Source: Francisella adeliensis | GTDB taxonomy: Bacteria > Pseudomonadota > Gammaproteobacteria > Francisellales > Francisellaceae | NCBI RefSeq assembly: GCF_003290445.1 | Contig: NZ_CP021781.1 | Span: 1,116,001-1,180,000, forward strand | Length of the DNA: 64,000 nt | Reading direction: 5' to 3' | In this document: positions 47,191-57,079 of the stretch, piece by piece | Layout of the letters: the number at the start of each line of letters is the position of its first letter | Position numbering within the stretch: position 1 is the first letter of the stretch | The notes under the pieces: model-generated | The model's database searches: none | Told to the model about the DNA's origin: nothing | The model's input: the letters and a program-made list of their open reading frames with translations, nothing else | Translations under genes and position numbers: made by a program

Positions 47191-48514
47191 CACTAAACTC
47201 ATCTGCCTCACCTTTTACATAAGTATAACTAGCACCAGCCCATGCATCAGCAAAGGCATTATACCTAAGTCCACTTTCTAAGATTGTTGCATAGTTTGTA
47301 CCTGATTGTTGGACTTGAGAATAACTTACATAAGGTATTAGCTCTCTATTATATAATTGCCCAGAATAAGAGAGCTGAGATGACCAAGAGTAAATTTTAG
47401 CATCATTAGTCAAAAAACTAGTATTCTCCAAACTAGGAAGTAACGAAACGAAAAAACTCTCTCTTAGATTAAATGTTGCAGACAAATCTGTTTTTTGTGT
47501 GACATTCTTATCAGTAAATACAAATTCATTTATAAACCTGAAATTATTTAAACTAATGCCAAAGTTAAAATCTACAACTCCTATATTATCATTATTTTCA
47601 TTTGTAAAGCCTGATACATTTGAATAACCAGTACCAGCATACCAATAATCTCCATCTTGCTCTAACTCATAGGTGTACATTAAATTCGCTGATACACCTA
47701 ACTTGTTATTACCTTTATAAGCGTTTGCTACTTGTAAATACTCATTTCCTGATGATGATAAAAAAGCTATACTTGAATGAAAACCACCTTCATTATACGC
47801 AATACTTGCATTACCTCCAGACTGCATAAAAAATGTGCGAGTTAGTGTAGGAATAAAGTTTGTTACTTCATCAAAATTACCAAAATCAACAGTTGTTAAA
47901 CCTACATAGCTAAATACAGGGAATTTTTTTAAATTACCTATCATTACATATGCATCACTAGGATTCACATTCCATTCACCATCTATTGTAAATGTATTTA
48001 AAGCAGCATAAACTGTTGTCCAATCACCTAAAGTACTTAAGAAATAATATTCAAGATTATAGTTATTTATTGAATTAGTCTGTTCTGATGAACTAGGAGT
48101 CCAAATTGGCAGAAATGCTGCTGTACCTCCCAAATATAAATAGTTATCCTTTAGCAAGCCATTTTGTCTTGATTGCAACTCAAATATTGGACCTTGAGCA
48201 GCACCATCTTGGGTGTTTAAAATAGCTTCTGATAATAATACGCTATTATCAACACCATCAAACAAAGGAGGTTTTGCATTTTTTAAGCCACTAAGCCTTA
48301 GCATCGCTTGACCGACATCATACTTATCTTGTGAAATCGGGCTTTCTATTATTTGCTCTTCAAATATATCTTCCGCAGGAAGCTCTGTTCTATCTATAGG
48401 ATTTTTATCAAGTTTTTCTAAAGTTTGTTGTATATTTATATCATCACTAGATTTAGCAAGCCCAAAACTACAAAAAGCAATTATAGTTAATGATAATACA
48501 ATTATATTTCTCAT
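47147..48514 (-). CDS. Predicted outer-membrane protein, tandem paralogue B (DUF3573-like)
   Basis: A 455-residue protein with a signal peptide (cut near GLA|KSS, residue about 20) and the same order of segments as paralogue A: acidic linker, GQAMLRLSGLKNAKPPLF, LLSEAILNTQDGAAQGPIF, then a beta-rich barrel region ending LALYLRIFI. A short insert, PSSSEQTNSINNY, is absent from A. It lies 120 bases upstream of A on the same strand. The pair arose by tandem duplication and has since diverged mostly in predicted loops. Function unknown. Confidence 0.75.
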   Translation of the reverse strand: MRNIIVLSLTIIAFCSFGLAKSSDDINIQQTLEKLDKNPIDRTELPAEDIFEEQIIESPISQDKYDVGQAMLRLSGLKNAKPPLFDGVDNSVLLSEAILNTQDGAAQGPIFELQSRQNGLLKDNYLYLGGTAAFLPIWTPSSSEQTNSINNYNLEYYFLSTLGDWTTVYAALNTFTIDGEWNVNPSDAYVMIGNLKKFPVFSYVGLTTVDFGNFDEVTNFIPTLTRTFFMQSGGNASIAYNEGGFHSSIAFLSSSGNEYLQVANAYKGNNKLGVSANLMYTYELEQDGDYWYAGTGYSNVSGFTNENNDNIGVVDFNFGISLNNFRFINEFVFTDKNVTQKTDLSATFNLRESFFVSLLPSLENTSFLTNDAKIYSWSSQLSYSGQLYNRELIPYVSYSQVQQSGTNYATILESGLRYNAFADAWAGASYTYVKGEADEFSEQDNILALYLRIFI

Positions 48515-48655
48515 TGGAGTTTAACTCTAGCCTCAACTATATTTAAGTTTTTAAAATATTTCACTAAAACCTAGTATTGTCCTAGTAATTAAAGCTTATG
48601 TCAACATCATTAATCATATATAATTATTCTAAACTTAAAATAAATCCCACTATCC

Positions 48656-49234
48656 GTGCTATTACCTATTCATAAAGACACAAAACTTCTTATTTTCGAT
48701 TGCGATGGTACCATCATAAATAACATGTCTGCTCACATAGAGGCATGGGGGAAAGTATTAACAAAACACAGCCTTGACTTACCACTAAGTGATTTATCTC
48801 GTTTTAATGGATTACCAAGTGAATATATTTTAGCTCATCTGTATCCTCATAAGAAAGAAAGTTTTGAAACTATCGCTTATGAACTAAAGGAAACCACATA
48901 TGGCTTACTTCACAAGAGTGAGCCTATACAGCCAGTAGTTGATTTGATAGAGAAATATAAAGGTAAAATCCCTATGGTTGTAATATCAGGGGGCAAAAGA
49001 AAAAATGTTTTGCGTAGTTTGGATATATTAAAAATTACAGATTATTTTGCAGAAATAATAACAGCAGATGATAATCACCCAACAAAAAATACCACAGATG
49101 CTTTTACACTTTTAGCAAAAAAATATAAAGTAGAACCAAAGCAATGTCATGTATTCGAAGATGGGGTTACTGGACTTATCAATGCTCTTGAGGCCGGTAT
49201 GACAGTTACAGATGTTAGAAATATAGAGCTTTAA
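48656..49234 (+). CDS. HAD-superfamily phosphatase/phosphoglucomutase-like
   Basis: A 192-residue HAD hydrolase. Motif I FDCDGTIINN carries the two catalytic Asp, motif II lies in VVISGGKRKN, and motif IV is HVFEDGVTGLINA. The helical cap between motifs I and II fits the beta-phosphoglucomutase/YqaB group. The start is a GTG without a clear ribosome site; an internal start is possible since motif I begins at residue 15. Substrate probably a sugar phosphate. Confidence 0.82.
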   Translation: MLLPIHKDTKLLIFDCDGTIINNMSAHIEAWGKVLTKHSLDLPLSDLSRFNGLPSEYILAHLYPHKKESFETIAYELKETTYGLLHKSEPIQPVVDLIEKYKGKIPMVVISGGKRKNVLRSLDILKITDYFAEIITADDNHPTKNTTDAFTLLAKKYKVEPKQCHVFEDGVTGLINALEAGMTVTDVRNIEL

Positions 49235-49243
49235 TCTTTTAAC

Positions 49244-50692
49244 CTATTTATTCATCAACTTTTTCTTTAAAGGTGAAAGCACGAAAGATATAGCAGCCAC
49301 CGCTATGATAGCAATACCTATAGTCAAAAACACTCCTGTATAATCATTCAATGATGATACCAAATTTACAGATCCATCCTGGTTTTTACCTACGGCTATA
49401 GCTTGAGCAACTAAACCACCAAGTATAGATGCAAATGCTAAAAACACCCACCATACTCCAACCATAAAACCATTAACACGGCCCGGTGCTAATTTAGAGA
49501 ACATTGATAGTCCAATAGCTGATATAAATAACTCACCAAGAGATTGAAGAGCATAGCTACCAAATAACCAATATGCTGATATAACCCCATTATGAGCTGT
49601 AAACTTAGAAACATATAGCACTATAAATGAAAGACCTATAACTAATAACCCCATTGAAAACTTACTATAAACGCTCATGTCAAACTTAGTATTTGTTGAA
49701 CGAACATAGTACACCGCTAAAAGTGGACTTAAAACAAATATCCAAAATGGGTTTAATGCCTGAAAAGTTTCTGGGGCTATAGCAAACCCAAATATTGAAT
49801 GATCTGTATTTTTGATAGTAAAAAGGTTTATTGAAGAAGCCATCTGTATATATGAAATCTTGTAAACCATAGCTTCACACATAAGGATAAGTGCTAACAT
49901 CATTTTATAAAAATATCCATTTTTCTTATATAAGAAAGCGAGATATATGTATATAAATACACAAGAAATAAAGGTTAAAATAACAATCAGCTTAGCTATA
50001 AACAAATATGCTAATAATGTTTTAACTAGATAGATCATTGCGATCACACCGATTAGAACCCAAGCCAGATAAGAATAATTCAACTTCTTATTGCCAGCAT
50101 GAGTTGAAATATGCTTCATAGTAAATGCAAAGCCAACAAATGTTGCTAATGCAAACATCAATGCTACGGCAATTATTATAAAACTTGATGAATAACCATA
50201 TGCTCTAGCCACTGAAGGTATAATTAAAGTTCCTAGTAAAGAACCTATATTTATAGCCATATAAAACATTGTAAAAGCATTACTTATTTTACCAGAGTCT
50301 TCCGGATCGTAGCATTTTGATAGCAAGCTTGTCGGGTTAGATTTAAAAAGCCCTGTTCCCACACATATAAATGATAAGCCCCATAGTGTTGATTCCCTAC
50401 CCTCAAAAACTAAAAGTAAATAACCACATAAAAGCACTAGCAATCCTAAGACTATAGTTCTTTTAGCCCCTAATATAGAGTCACCAATATATCCACCAAT
50501 TACGATAAACGCATACACAAGAGCCGCAAAGGCTGCATAAGTTGCAATTGCTTGGCTTTCAGATAACTGAATACTTCCAAGTTGCAAATATACAACTAAG
50601 ATAGCGATTAAAGATTGATAACCAAAGCGTTCCCATATTTCAAGCATAAATATAGTGTAAAAAGCTTTTGGTTGATTAAAAAGTTTAATCAT
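49244..50692 (-). CDS. POT-family proton-dependent oligopeptide transporter
   Basis: A 482-residue membrane protein with the ExxER-type motif EIWERFGYQSLIA near residue 18 and FYMAINIGSLLG near 143, both marks of the POT family. About fourteen helices are visible. Imports di-/tripeptides with protons. It is a second, diverged member next to the one at 18458 and converges on the HAD gene with 9 bases between the stops. The second Tyr of ExxERFxYY is replaced by Gln, which may alter substrate range. Confidence 0.92.
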   Translation of the reverse strand: MIKLFNQPKAFYTIFMLEIWERFGYQSLIAILVVYLQLGSIQLSESQAIATYAAFAALVYAFIVIGGYIGDSILGAKRTIVLGLLVLLCGYLLLVFEGRESTLWGLSFICVGTGLFKSNPTSLLSKCYDPEDSGKISNAFTMFYMAINIGSLLGTLIIPSVARAYGYSSSFIIIAVALMFALATFVGFAFTMKHISTHAGNKKLNYSYLAWVLIGVIAMIYLVKTLLAYLFIAKLIVILTFISCVFIYIYLAFLYKKNGYFYKMMLALILMCEAMVYKISYIQMASSINLFTIKNTDHSIFGFAIAPETFQALNPFWIFVLSPLLAVYYVRSTNTKFDMSVYSKFSMGLLVIGLSFIVLYVSKFTAHNGVISAYWLFGSYALQSLGELFISAIGLSMFSKLAPGRVNGFMVGVWWVFLAFASILGGLVAQAIAVGKNQDGSVNLVSSLNDYTGVFLTIGIAIIAVAAISFVLSPLKKKLMNK

Positions 50693-50924
50693 TGTTTCTC
50701 CAAATGGAATATAAAATAATTTAACAAACTATTAATTTAATTTATAACTGATTAAAAAGCAAGCTGCTTCACTATTAACACTAATAAAACTTATTTATTT
50801 TAACTATGAAAACTCATCTAATGTCTTTTTTAAACCATGTAGTAACTGAAACATCTAACTCTCAATCAATATAAGTCCTTCATTTGCTATAATATAATCA
50901 AAGCCATTCAAGTCATTATTAATC

Positions 50925-52442
50925 ATGAACAAAAAACTTATAGCCACCCTACTATGTGGCCTTTCATTAGCACAATTTGCCCAAGCGGACATTGTAGATA
51001 CTACAACTTGGAAAGCAAAAGACATCAAAGAAAATTACAAAAACAAATATTTTTGTAATCCTGCAGTAGCTTCTAGCACTTGTAAAATAAACATACAAAA
51101 TATGAAAAAACTCTCAGGTGTAGATATCGACAACTTCGGTGATAATAGTATAAAAACTGTAACACTAGATAAAGTTGCTTATAAAACCACAAATTCATTC
51201 CCCGCTACAGGTGAAGTTATATCTAAAGTTTCTGGACTTGTAATGCTCCCTGATACTGATAAACCTAAAGGTGTGATTTTATATTACCACCCCACTGCTT
51301 TTAGTAACTCAAGCGTACCATCAAGTTTCAAAGATAAAAATATAATGACTATGCTCTTTGATACAGTATATGCTAGAGTTTACGCTTTAAATGGTTATAT
51401 CGTTGTAGCACCTGATTATATTGGTCATGCTGATGACTATAAAAATTCTCACCCATATGTCTTCTACCCTAAACAAACTGTAAATACTGCCGTTGATTTA
51501 CTAAATGACTCCTCTGATGTTATTAAGAAAAGGTATTCTCTTGATGATAATCAAAAACTAAGCGTATATTCAGTAGGTTATTCCGAGGGAGGAGCATACT
51601 CTATATGGATGGCAAAATGCCTAGAGAATAAATCTAACTGCCCACAAGTTAGTAATCTAGACAATCTATATTCTTACAAAGCAGCATCAGGATTATCAGG
51701 TGCCTATGATGTATCTGATACTACGCTAAATTTCATCAAAGATAATAACGATGCAAAAGAGTATAAACTTCATAGCAAACTAGTTACATCAATGCTCAAA
51801 CCTGCTCTACTTGCAAATGCCTTTATGAGCTACTTACATTATAGCAATACTGATAACGCTCTAAGCTCAAAAGATATTGATAATAGCTTCTACAGTATGG
51901 ATTGTCCATTAGGTACTCAATTTCTATGTAATGTTAATAATAAAAACTTTAACCTCAAAGATTTATTCAATCAAAAAAAAGTATCTGATGCTAAATTAGT
52001 TTCTGCCATCTACTATAGTGCTTTATATAGAAAATATCCAAATCAAAAATCTGCAGCCCACTATATGATTCCTAGTGGCAACAACTCAATGTTCGACTTG
52101 TTTAATGAAAAAGTATTCTCAAATTCAGAATTACTACAAACAATGAAAGATGCTGATATTGTAAACTTTGGTAAAGATACCAAGACTCCATTGTTTTTAT
52201 TTAGTCTAAAAGAAGATTCTGTGGTCACAGCTCTAAACTTCGATAAGTTTATGAGTCAAGCAAATAAAAATGTAAGTAGCTATCAACTAGAAAATTCACA
52301 AATAACTACTAGTAGTATCAACTGGGTTCCACTTGTAAAATTTGATATGTCTGATGTAGACCATATAAGTGGTGAGATTTATGCTAATATATTCGCTTAT
52401 AAATATTTTGATGATTTAAATAAAGAGGCTTCGAAAAAATAA
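50925..52442 (+). CDS. Secreted alpha/beta hydrolase (lipase/peptidase-like)
   Basis: A 505-residue protein with signal peptide MNKKLIATLLCGLSLAQFAQA cut before DIV. The hydrolase core includes VVAPDYIGHADDY and the nucleophile elbow GYSEGG (Ser near residue 226), preceded by a strand GVILYYHPT; the Asp and His acids of the triad are probably in the LFLFSLKEDSVV and DVDHISGE stretches. The pattern resembles secreted lipases of the secretory-lipase group. Its stop codon overlaps tcdA by 1 base. Substrate unknown. Confidence 0.8.
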   Translation: MNKKLIATLLCGLSLAQFAQADIVDTTTWKAKDIKENYKNKYFCNPAVASSTCKINIQNMKKLSGVDIDNFGDNSIKTVTLDKVAYKTTNSFPATGEVISKVSGLVMLPDTDKPKGVILYYHPTAFSNSSVPSSFKDKNIMTMLFDTVYARVYALNGYIVVAPDYIGHADDYKNSHPYVFYPKQTVNTAVDLLNDSSDVIKKRYSLDDNQKLSVYSVGYSEGGAYSIWMAKCLENKSNCPQVSNLDNLYSYKAASGLSGAYDVSDTTLNFIKDNNDAKEYKLHSKLVTSMLKPALLANAFMSYLHYSNTDNALSSKDIDNSFYSMDCPLGTQFLCNVNNKNFNLKDLFNQKKVSDAKLVSAIYYSALYRKYPNQKSAAHYMIPSGNNSMFDLFNEKVFSNSELLQTMKDADIVNFGKDTKTPLFLFSLKEDSVVTALNFDKFMSQANKNVSSYQLENSQITTSSINWVPLVKFDMSDVDHISGEIYANIFAYKYFDDLNKEASKK

Positions 52443-53185
52443 TGATACAAGCAATCACTGAAAGAACAGGCATTTTAGTAAACGACAATGGTTTAAAGAC
52501 CCTAGAAAATACAAATGTATTTATCGCCGGGGCTGGTGGTGTTGGCTCTTTTGTAATAGAAGCCTTAGCTAGATCAGGTATTGGCAAACTAACCATAGTA
52601 GATATGGATACTGTAGATTCATCAAACATCAACCGTCAATTAGTAGCACTGCATAGTACTGTCGGTAAGCCAAAAGTTGAAGTAATGAAAGCTAGAATAC
52701 TTGACATAAATCCCGAGTGCCAAGTAAATGCTCTACAAACATTCATAAACCCTGAAAATACTCACGAATTACTAACTGCTGAGAAATATGACTTTATAGT
52801 AGATGCGATAGATACTCTAAATGCAAAAGTTAATCTTGTGAAAGTATCGCATGAGTTAGATTTACCTACTATATCAAGTATGGGAGCTGGAGGCAAAACA
52901 GATCCAACTCAAATCAAAGTTACAGACCTTTATAAAACCGATGTTTGCCCTCTCGCAAGAGCTATGCGTACACGACTAAAAAAACAAAGAGTCAAAAAAG
53001 GTATACAAGTAGTATACTCAACTGAAAAAGGTATTGCTCCTCTTCCACCAGCTGAACCTATCGAAAATCAACAAGGAAGACCAAGAGCAACAAATGGTAC
53101 CCTTAGCTATATGCCATCATTATTTGGCTTAACTATTGCAGGTATTGTCATAAAATCTTTGGTAAGTAATAACTTTAATAGATAA
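52442..53185 (+). CDS. tcdA: tRNA threonylcarbamoyladenosine dehydratase (TcdA/CsdL)
   Basis: A 247-residue E1-like ThiF-family protein. The nucleotide-binding motif FIAGAGGVGSFVIEALARSG starts near residue 28; later RQLVALHSTVGK and DAIDTLNAKV match TcdA, which cyclises t6A at tRNA position 37. No catalytic CxxC is obvious, as is normal for TcdA. It overlaps the secreted hydrolase gene by 1 base and is likely read from the same transcript. Confidence 0.92.
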   Translation: MIQAITERTGILVNDNGLKTLENTNVFIAGAGGVGSFVIEALARSGIGKLTIVDMDTVDSSNINRQLVALHSTVGKPKVEVMKARILDINPECQVNALQTFINPENTHELLTAEKYDFIVDAIDTLNAKVNLVKVSHELDLPTISSMGAGGKTDPTQIKVTDLYKTDVCPLARAMRTRLKKQRVKKGIQVVYSTEKGIAPLPPAEPIENQQGRPRATNGTLSYMPSLFGLTIAGIVIKSLVSNNFNR

Positions 53186-53224
53186 AAAAATTCTCATATT
53201 ATTAAGTGTCAATATTTGGGATAA

Positions 53225-53569
53225 CTATTTACTAAAAAAACTCTTAAAAGAATCTCTAGTTTTACTTAGAGAGTCTTTAGTTTGATTTATATTATCACTT
53301 GCACCCTTCGTTTTTGATAATTTGTTACTTGTATATTCATCAACTTTATTATTAACATATTGTTTTGCTTCTGTATCATCTTCATAATTACCGGACAGAT
53401 TTTTAAATTTGTCTATCCTTACTTTAGTTTGGTTTGACATATCGTTAGTTTGCTTTGCTGAGTTCGATACTTTATCCAAGCCATCGCTTACACTATCAAA
53501 AAATGCGAATGAAACAGACGGTATTATAATTGTTACTATCAATAAACTTTTAATAAGTTTATTTTTCAT
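53225..53569 (-). CDS. Small secreted protein, coiled-coil like
   Basis: A 114-residue protein with signal peptide (cut near SFA, residue 22) and a mature part of helical, Lys/Ser/Asp-rich segments including KLSKTKGASDNINQTKDS. No family recognised. It stands alone between tcdA and the SLT lipoprotein, opposite in strand to both. AGGAATATATT precedes the ATG at a usable distance. Confidence 0.6.
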   Translation of the reverse strand: MKNKLIKSLLIVTIIIPSVSFAFFDSVSDGLDKVSNSAKQTNDMSNQTKVRIDKFKNLSGNYEDDTEAKQYVNNKVDEYTSNKLSKTKGASDNINQTKDSLSKTRDSFKSFFSK

Positions 53570-53775
53570 AATATATTCCTTTTTTGTTTACTACACAAAT
53601 TAACATACCAAATTTTTTAATCATTTTACATTATTTCCCATTACTATTCGGGTACTTATATAAAATAAAATCAAAAAATATAATTCTAGATTCCAATCTC
53701 ATTCTATAGACATCTTATAGCAACTCAATTACTCTATTTATTATATAAAACTATATATTTAGCAAATTTAGCCAT

Positions 53776-54348
53776 ATGAATAGTCGCAAAAAAATAATTT
53801 ATTTAACATCTATAATACTTACTAGTTTAGCTATAACCAGCTGTTCAGAAGAAACTAAAGTAGACAATAAACTCACTGCTTGTGAAATACTGAACGACCA
53901 TCCAGGCTGGGCAAAATCACTTAAAAAAGCTGAAGATACTTATAAACTTCCTCCAGCTTTTGCTATGGGCGTTATGTATCAAGAGTCTAGATTCAAAAGT
54001 AATGCAAAAGCAGTCGGCTCATCGGCTTATGGCTACGCACAAGCTATCAATAGTACTTGGAAGCATTTTCAAGAAGATGTAAAAGCAAATGCAAGACGCG
54101 ATAATTTTGATGATAGTGTCCAATTTATGGGGTGGTATATGGCTCAACTAGCAAAAAGTGCAAAACTTAAAATGTCTGAAAGTGAGAACTTATATATGGC
54201 ATACATGCTAGGTGCTACTGGGTTTAAGCGTTATAAAGCAGGAACTTTCAAAAATAAAGCTAAGATTGTAGAAGATAAAAAGTTAGCAAAAAAAGTTAAA
54301 AACTTTACTTCGCTTTATAAATCGCAACTTAAAAAATGTAAAATTTAG
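53776..54348 (+). CDS. SLT-domain lytic transglycosylase, lipoprotein
   Basis: A 190-residue protein with a lipoprotein signal ending in the lipobox ITSC (Cys23). The SLT domain has the catalytic Glu in VMYQESRFKSNA and the following GSSAYGYAQAINSTW, both family marks. It cuts peptidoglycan glycan strands at the outer membrane. The next gene, a small Gln-rich secreted protein, starts 16 bases later and is probably in the same operon. Length is short for the family but the core domain is complete. Confidence 0.88.
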   Translation: MNSRKKIIYLTSIILTSLAITSCSEETKVDNKLTACEILNDHPGWAKSLKKAEDTYKLPPAFAMGVMYQESRFKSNAKAVGSSAYGYAQAINSTWKHFQEDVKANARRDNFDDSVQFMGWYMAQLAKSAKLKMSESENLYMAYMLGATGFKRYKAGTFKNKAKIVEDKKLAKKVKNFTSLYKSQLKKCKI

Positions 54349-54364
54349 AAACTAAGGTAAGAGT

Positions 54365-54604
54365 ATGAAACTTAAAAAAATAATTACTATAGCTTTTGGA
54401 ATTGCAATGATTATTCCTTCTATAGGATTTAGTGAAGACTATAAACAAATGTTAAAGCAAGCCCAAAACCAATATTCTGATCAACAGCCAAGCTCTTCTG
54501 AGAACTCACTTATGAGCGAGTATGAACAACAAGATCAACCTCAAAAACAATCAGATCAACAGGCTAACAATGTTTTCAAAAAAGATCAACACCAACAGTA
54601 TTAA
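54365..54604 (+). CDS. Small Gln-rich secreted protein
   Basis: A 79-residue protein with a signal peptide (cut near GFS, residue 23) and a mature part rich in Gln, Ser and Asp with QQPSSSENS and QDQPQKQSDQQA. Low-complexity and likely disordered. It follows the SLT lipoprotein by 16 bases with AAGGTAAGAG before the ATG, so it should be co-expressed. No family recognised; a substrate or inhibitor of the transglycosylase is only a guess. Confidence 0.6.
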   Translation: MKLKKIITIAFGIAMIIPSIGFSEDYKQMLKQAQNQYSDQQPSSSENSLMSEYEQQDQPQKQSDQQANNVFKKDQHQQY

Positions 54605-54613
54605 TATTACAAA

Positions 54614-55249
54614 TCAAAATCTATAAGCTAAAGTAGTCATTACTTTTGACTGTAATTTCATTACAAGCTTAACAGGTGCAGGAAGCTTTTTTCCGCCAGC
54701 TTTTTCGGCTTCTATAGCATGTTCCTCTTCATCGCTGCGCATTTGGGTTAATATAGCTCTTGAGCGATTATCATGCGTAGGTAACTCATCTAAATGGCTA
54801 TCAAGATGCTTCATTACTTGTTTTTCTGTTTCAACCACAAAACCATAGCTTAAACTATCACTTATTGAACCAGCAGTTGCACCAATACCATATGATGCCC
54901 AATACCAAAACGGATTAAGTAAGCTAGGGGCTGCATCTAGCTCTCTTAATCTTTCACCACACCATGACAAATGATCATACTCCTCATCTGCAGCATGATA
55001 TAAATGTGCTTTTGTTTGAGCTGACTTTGCTACACTTGCTTGCCCTCGATATAAACCTTGAGCACATATTTCGCCAGTATAATCCACACGCATCAAACCT
55101 ACCACATGTTTTTTCTCGCTACTTGAAAGCTGAGTATCTTTAATCCCTTCGCTTGGGGATTTTCTGTTAGGTATGTGTGTTGCTTTTGTAAATTTTGAAT
55201 AAGTATTTAATTCTTCTACAACTCGATCTAAAAAAGATAATCTTCTCAT
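54614..55249 (-). CDS. coq7: Demethoxyubiquinol hydroxylase (Coq7-type)
   Basis: A 211-residue di-iron monooxygenase for the last hydroxylation of ubiquinone synthesis. Iron ligands are visible in VDYTGEICAQG, ADEEYDHLSWCGERL and MRSDEEEHAIEAE (ExxH motifs). It has amphipathic helices for membrane association. Bacteria use either UbiF or Coq7 at this step. It is followed upstream by a membrane protein gene on the same strand with a 16-base gap. The 9-base gap to the Gln-rich protein gene makes the two genes converge closely. Confidence 0.93.
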   Translation of the reverse strand: MRRLSFLDRVVEELNTYSKFTKATHIPNRKSPSEGIKDTQLSSSEKKHVVGLMRVDYTGEICAQGLYRGQASVAKSAQTKAHLYHAADEEYDHLSWCGERLRELDAAPSLLNPFWYWASYGIGATAGSISDSLSYGFVVETEKQVMKHLDSHLDELPTHDNRSRAILTQMRSDEEEHAIEAEKAGGKKLPAPVKLVMKLQSKVMTTLAYRF

Positions 55250-55265
55250 TTAATCACCTCTAATT

Positions 55266-55778
55266 TTAATAAAATGCATATAATGAATTTATTGCTACTA
55301 CCGCAAATACTAAGTTTAAAACCAAAAACACCCAACCAATTGAGTATCCATCTTTGATAGAAAAACAAGCATATATAGCAAGAAACAAACCACAAATAAC
55401 CATAGGTTCATTCATACCTAAAGCAATTCCTAAGCATAAGGCAATTAACCCAACAAATGCACACGCATTTGAAAAAAGCAGCTTATTTTTAAAAAAATAG
55501 CCTAATGCAAATATTGTTACCAATAATATAAAAGCTATTATAATATAGTTTTGATCAATCTCAAAAAATGTCATCACGGCAGTTATCCAAGCAATACTCT
55601 GTGAACCGATAAAAAACACCTCACCCTGAATAACTGCTGAAATAAGCAATATAAATGTTGCCAATAAAATAAAAAGGTTTTTATTATCAATATTGGTTTC
55701 TACTAAACCAAACATAAATACTATTAAACCAACTACTCCTAAGCAAAAACCAATATTATTTATATATTTTTTTAGCAT
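55266..55778 (-). CDS. Polytopic membrane protein, unknown
   Basis: A 170-residue protein with five to six hydrophobic segments and few charged residues, so an inner-membrane protein. No signature motif recognised. It lies 16 bases before coq7 on the same strand and may share its transcript, but a role in quinone synthesis is not supported by any motif. Confidence 0.65.
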   Translation of the reverse strand: MLKKYINNIGFCLGVVGLIVFMFGLVETNIDNKNLFILLATFILLISAVIQGEVFFIGSQSIAWITAVMTFFEIDQNYIIIAFILLVTIFALGYFFKNKLLFSNACAFVGLIALCLGIALGMNEPMVICGLFLAIYACFSIKDGYSIGWVFLVLNLVFAVVAINSLYAFY

Positions 55779-55872
55779 AAAATTACTATCTCATATAAAG
55801 TTATTACATATTTATTATACTACACTGCCATAAAATATTAATTTAGTAATTTAGTATTTTGATATGTTATAA

Positions 55873-56880
<1,008 letters not shown>

Positions 56881-57026
56881 TTTTTCATTAAATTTCTCAA
56901 TCCACAATTCTTAAATCCTTATATAATCTATATCTTAAAACACAACTTATAAAGTCAAGAAATATATTTGTTTTTTTAGTATTCTATATTCGAAAAAAGT
57001 TGATAAAATTCTAATATAGAAAACTG

Positions 57027-57047
57027 ACTATACTAATTTAGTATAGT
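57027..57047. promoter_or_regulatory. 21-bp perfect palindrome upstream of nrdA
   Basis: ACTATACTAA (57027-57036) and TTAGTATAGT (57038-57047) are exact inverted copies about one central base, 33 bases before the nrdA start. NrdR boxes are known to control nrd operons and are AT-rich imperfect 16-base palindromes such as acaCwAtATaTwGtgt; this one does not clearly match. It could be an operator or an RNA hairpin in the leader. Confidence 0.55.
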
Positions 57048-57079
57048 TTGAATTAAAAACACTCTAATAGGGTTTTATC

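Noticed and set aside
45683-48514. Frameshifted single gene split into two outer-membrane genes
   Set aside because: Both copies have their own signal peptide, full length and complete C-terminus, so this is duplication.
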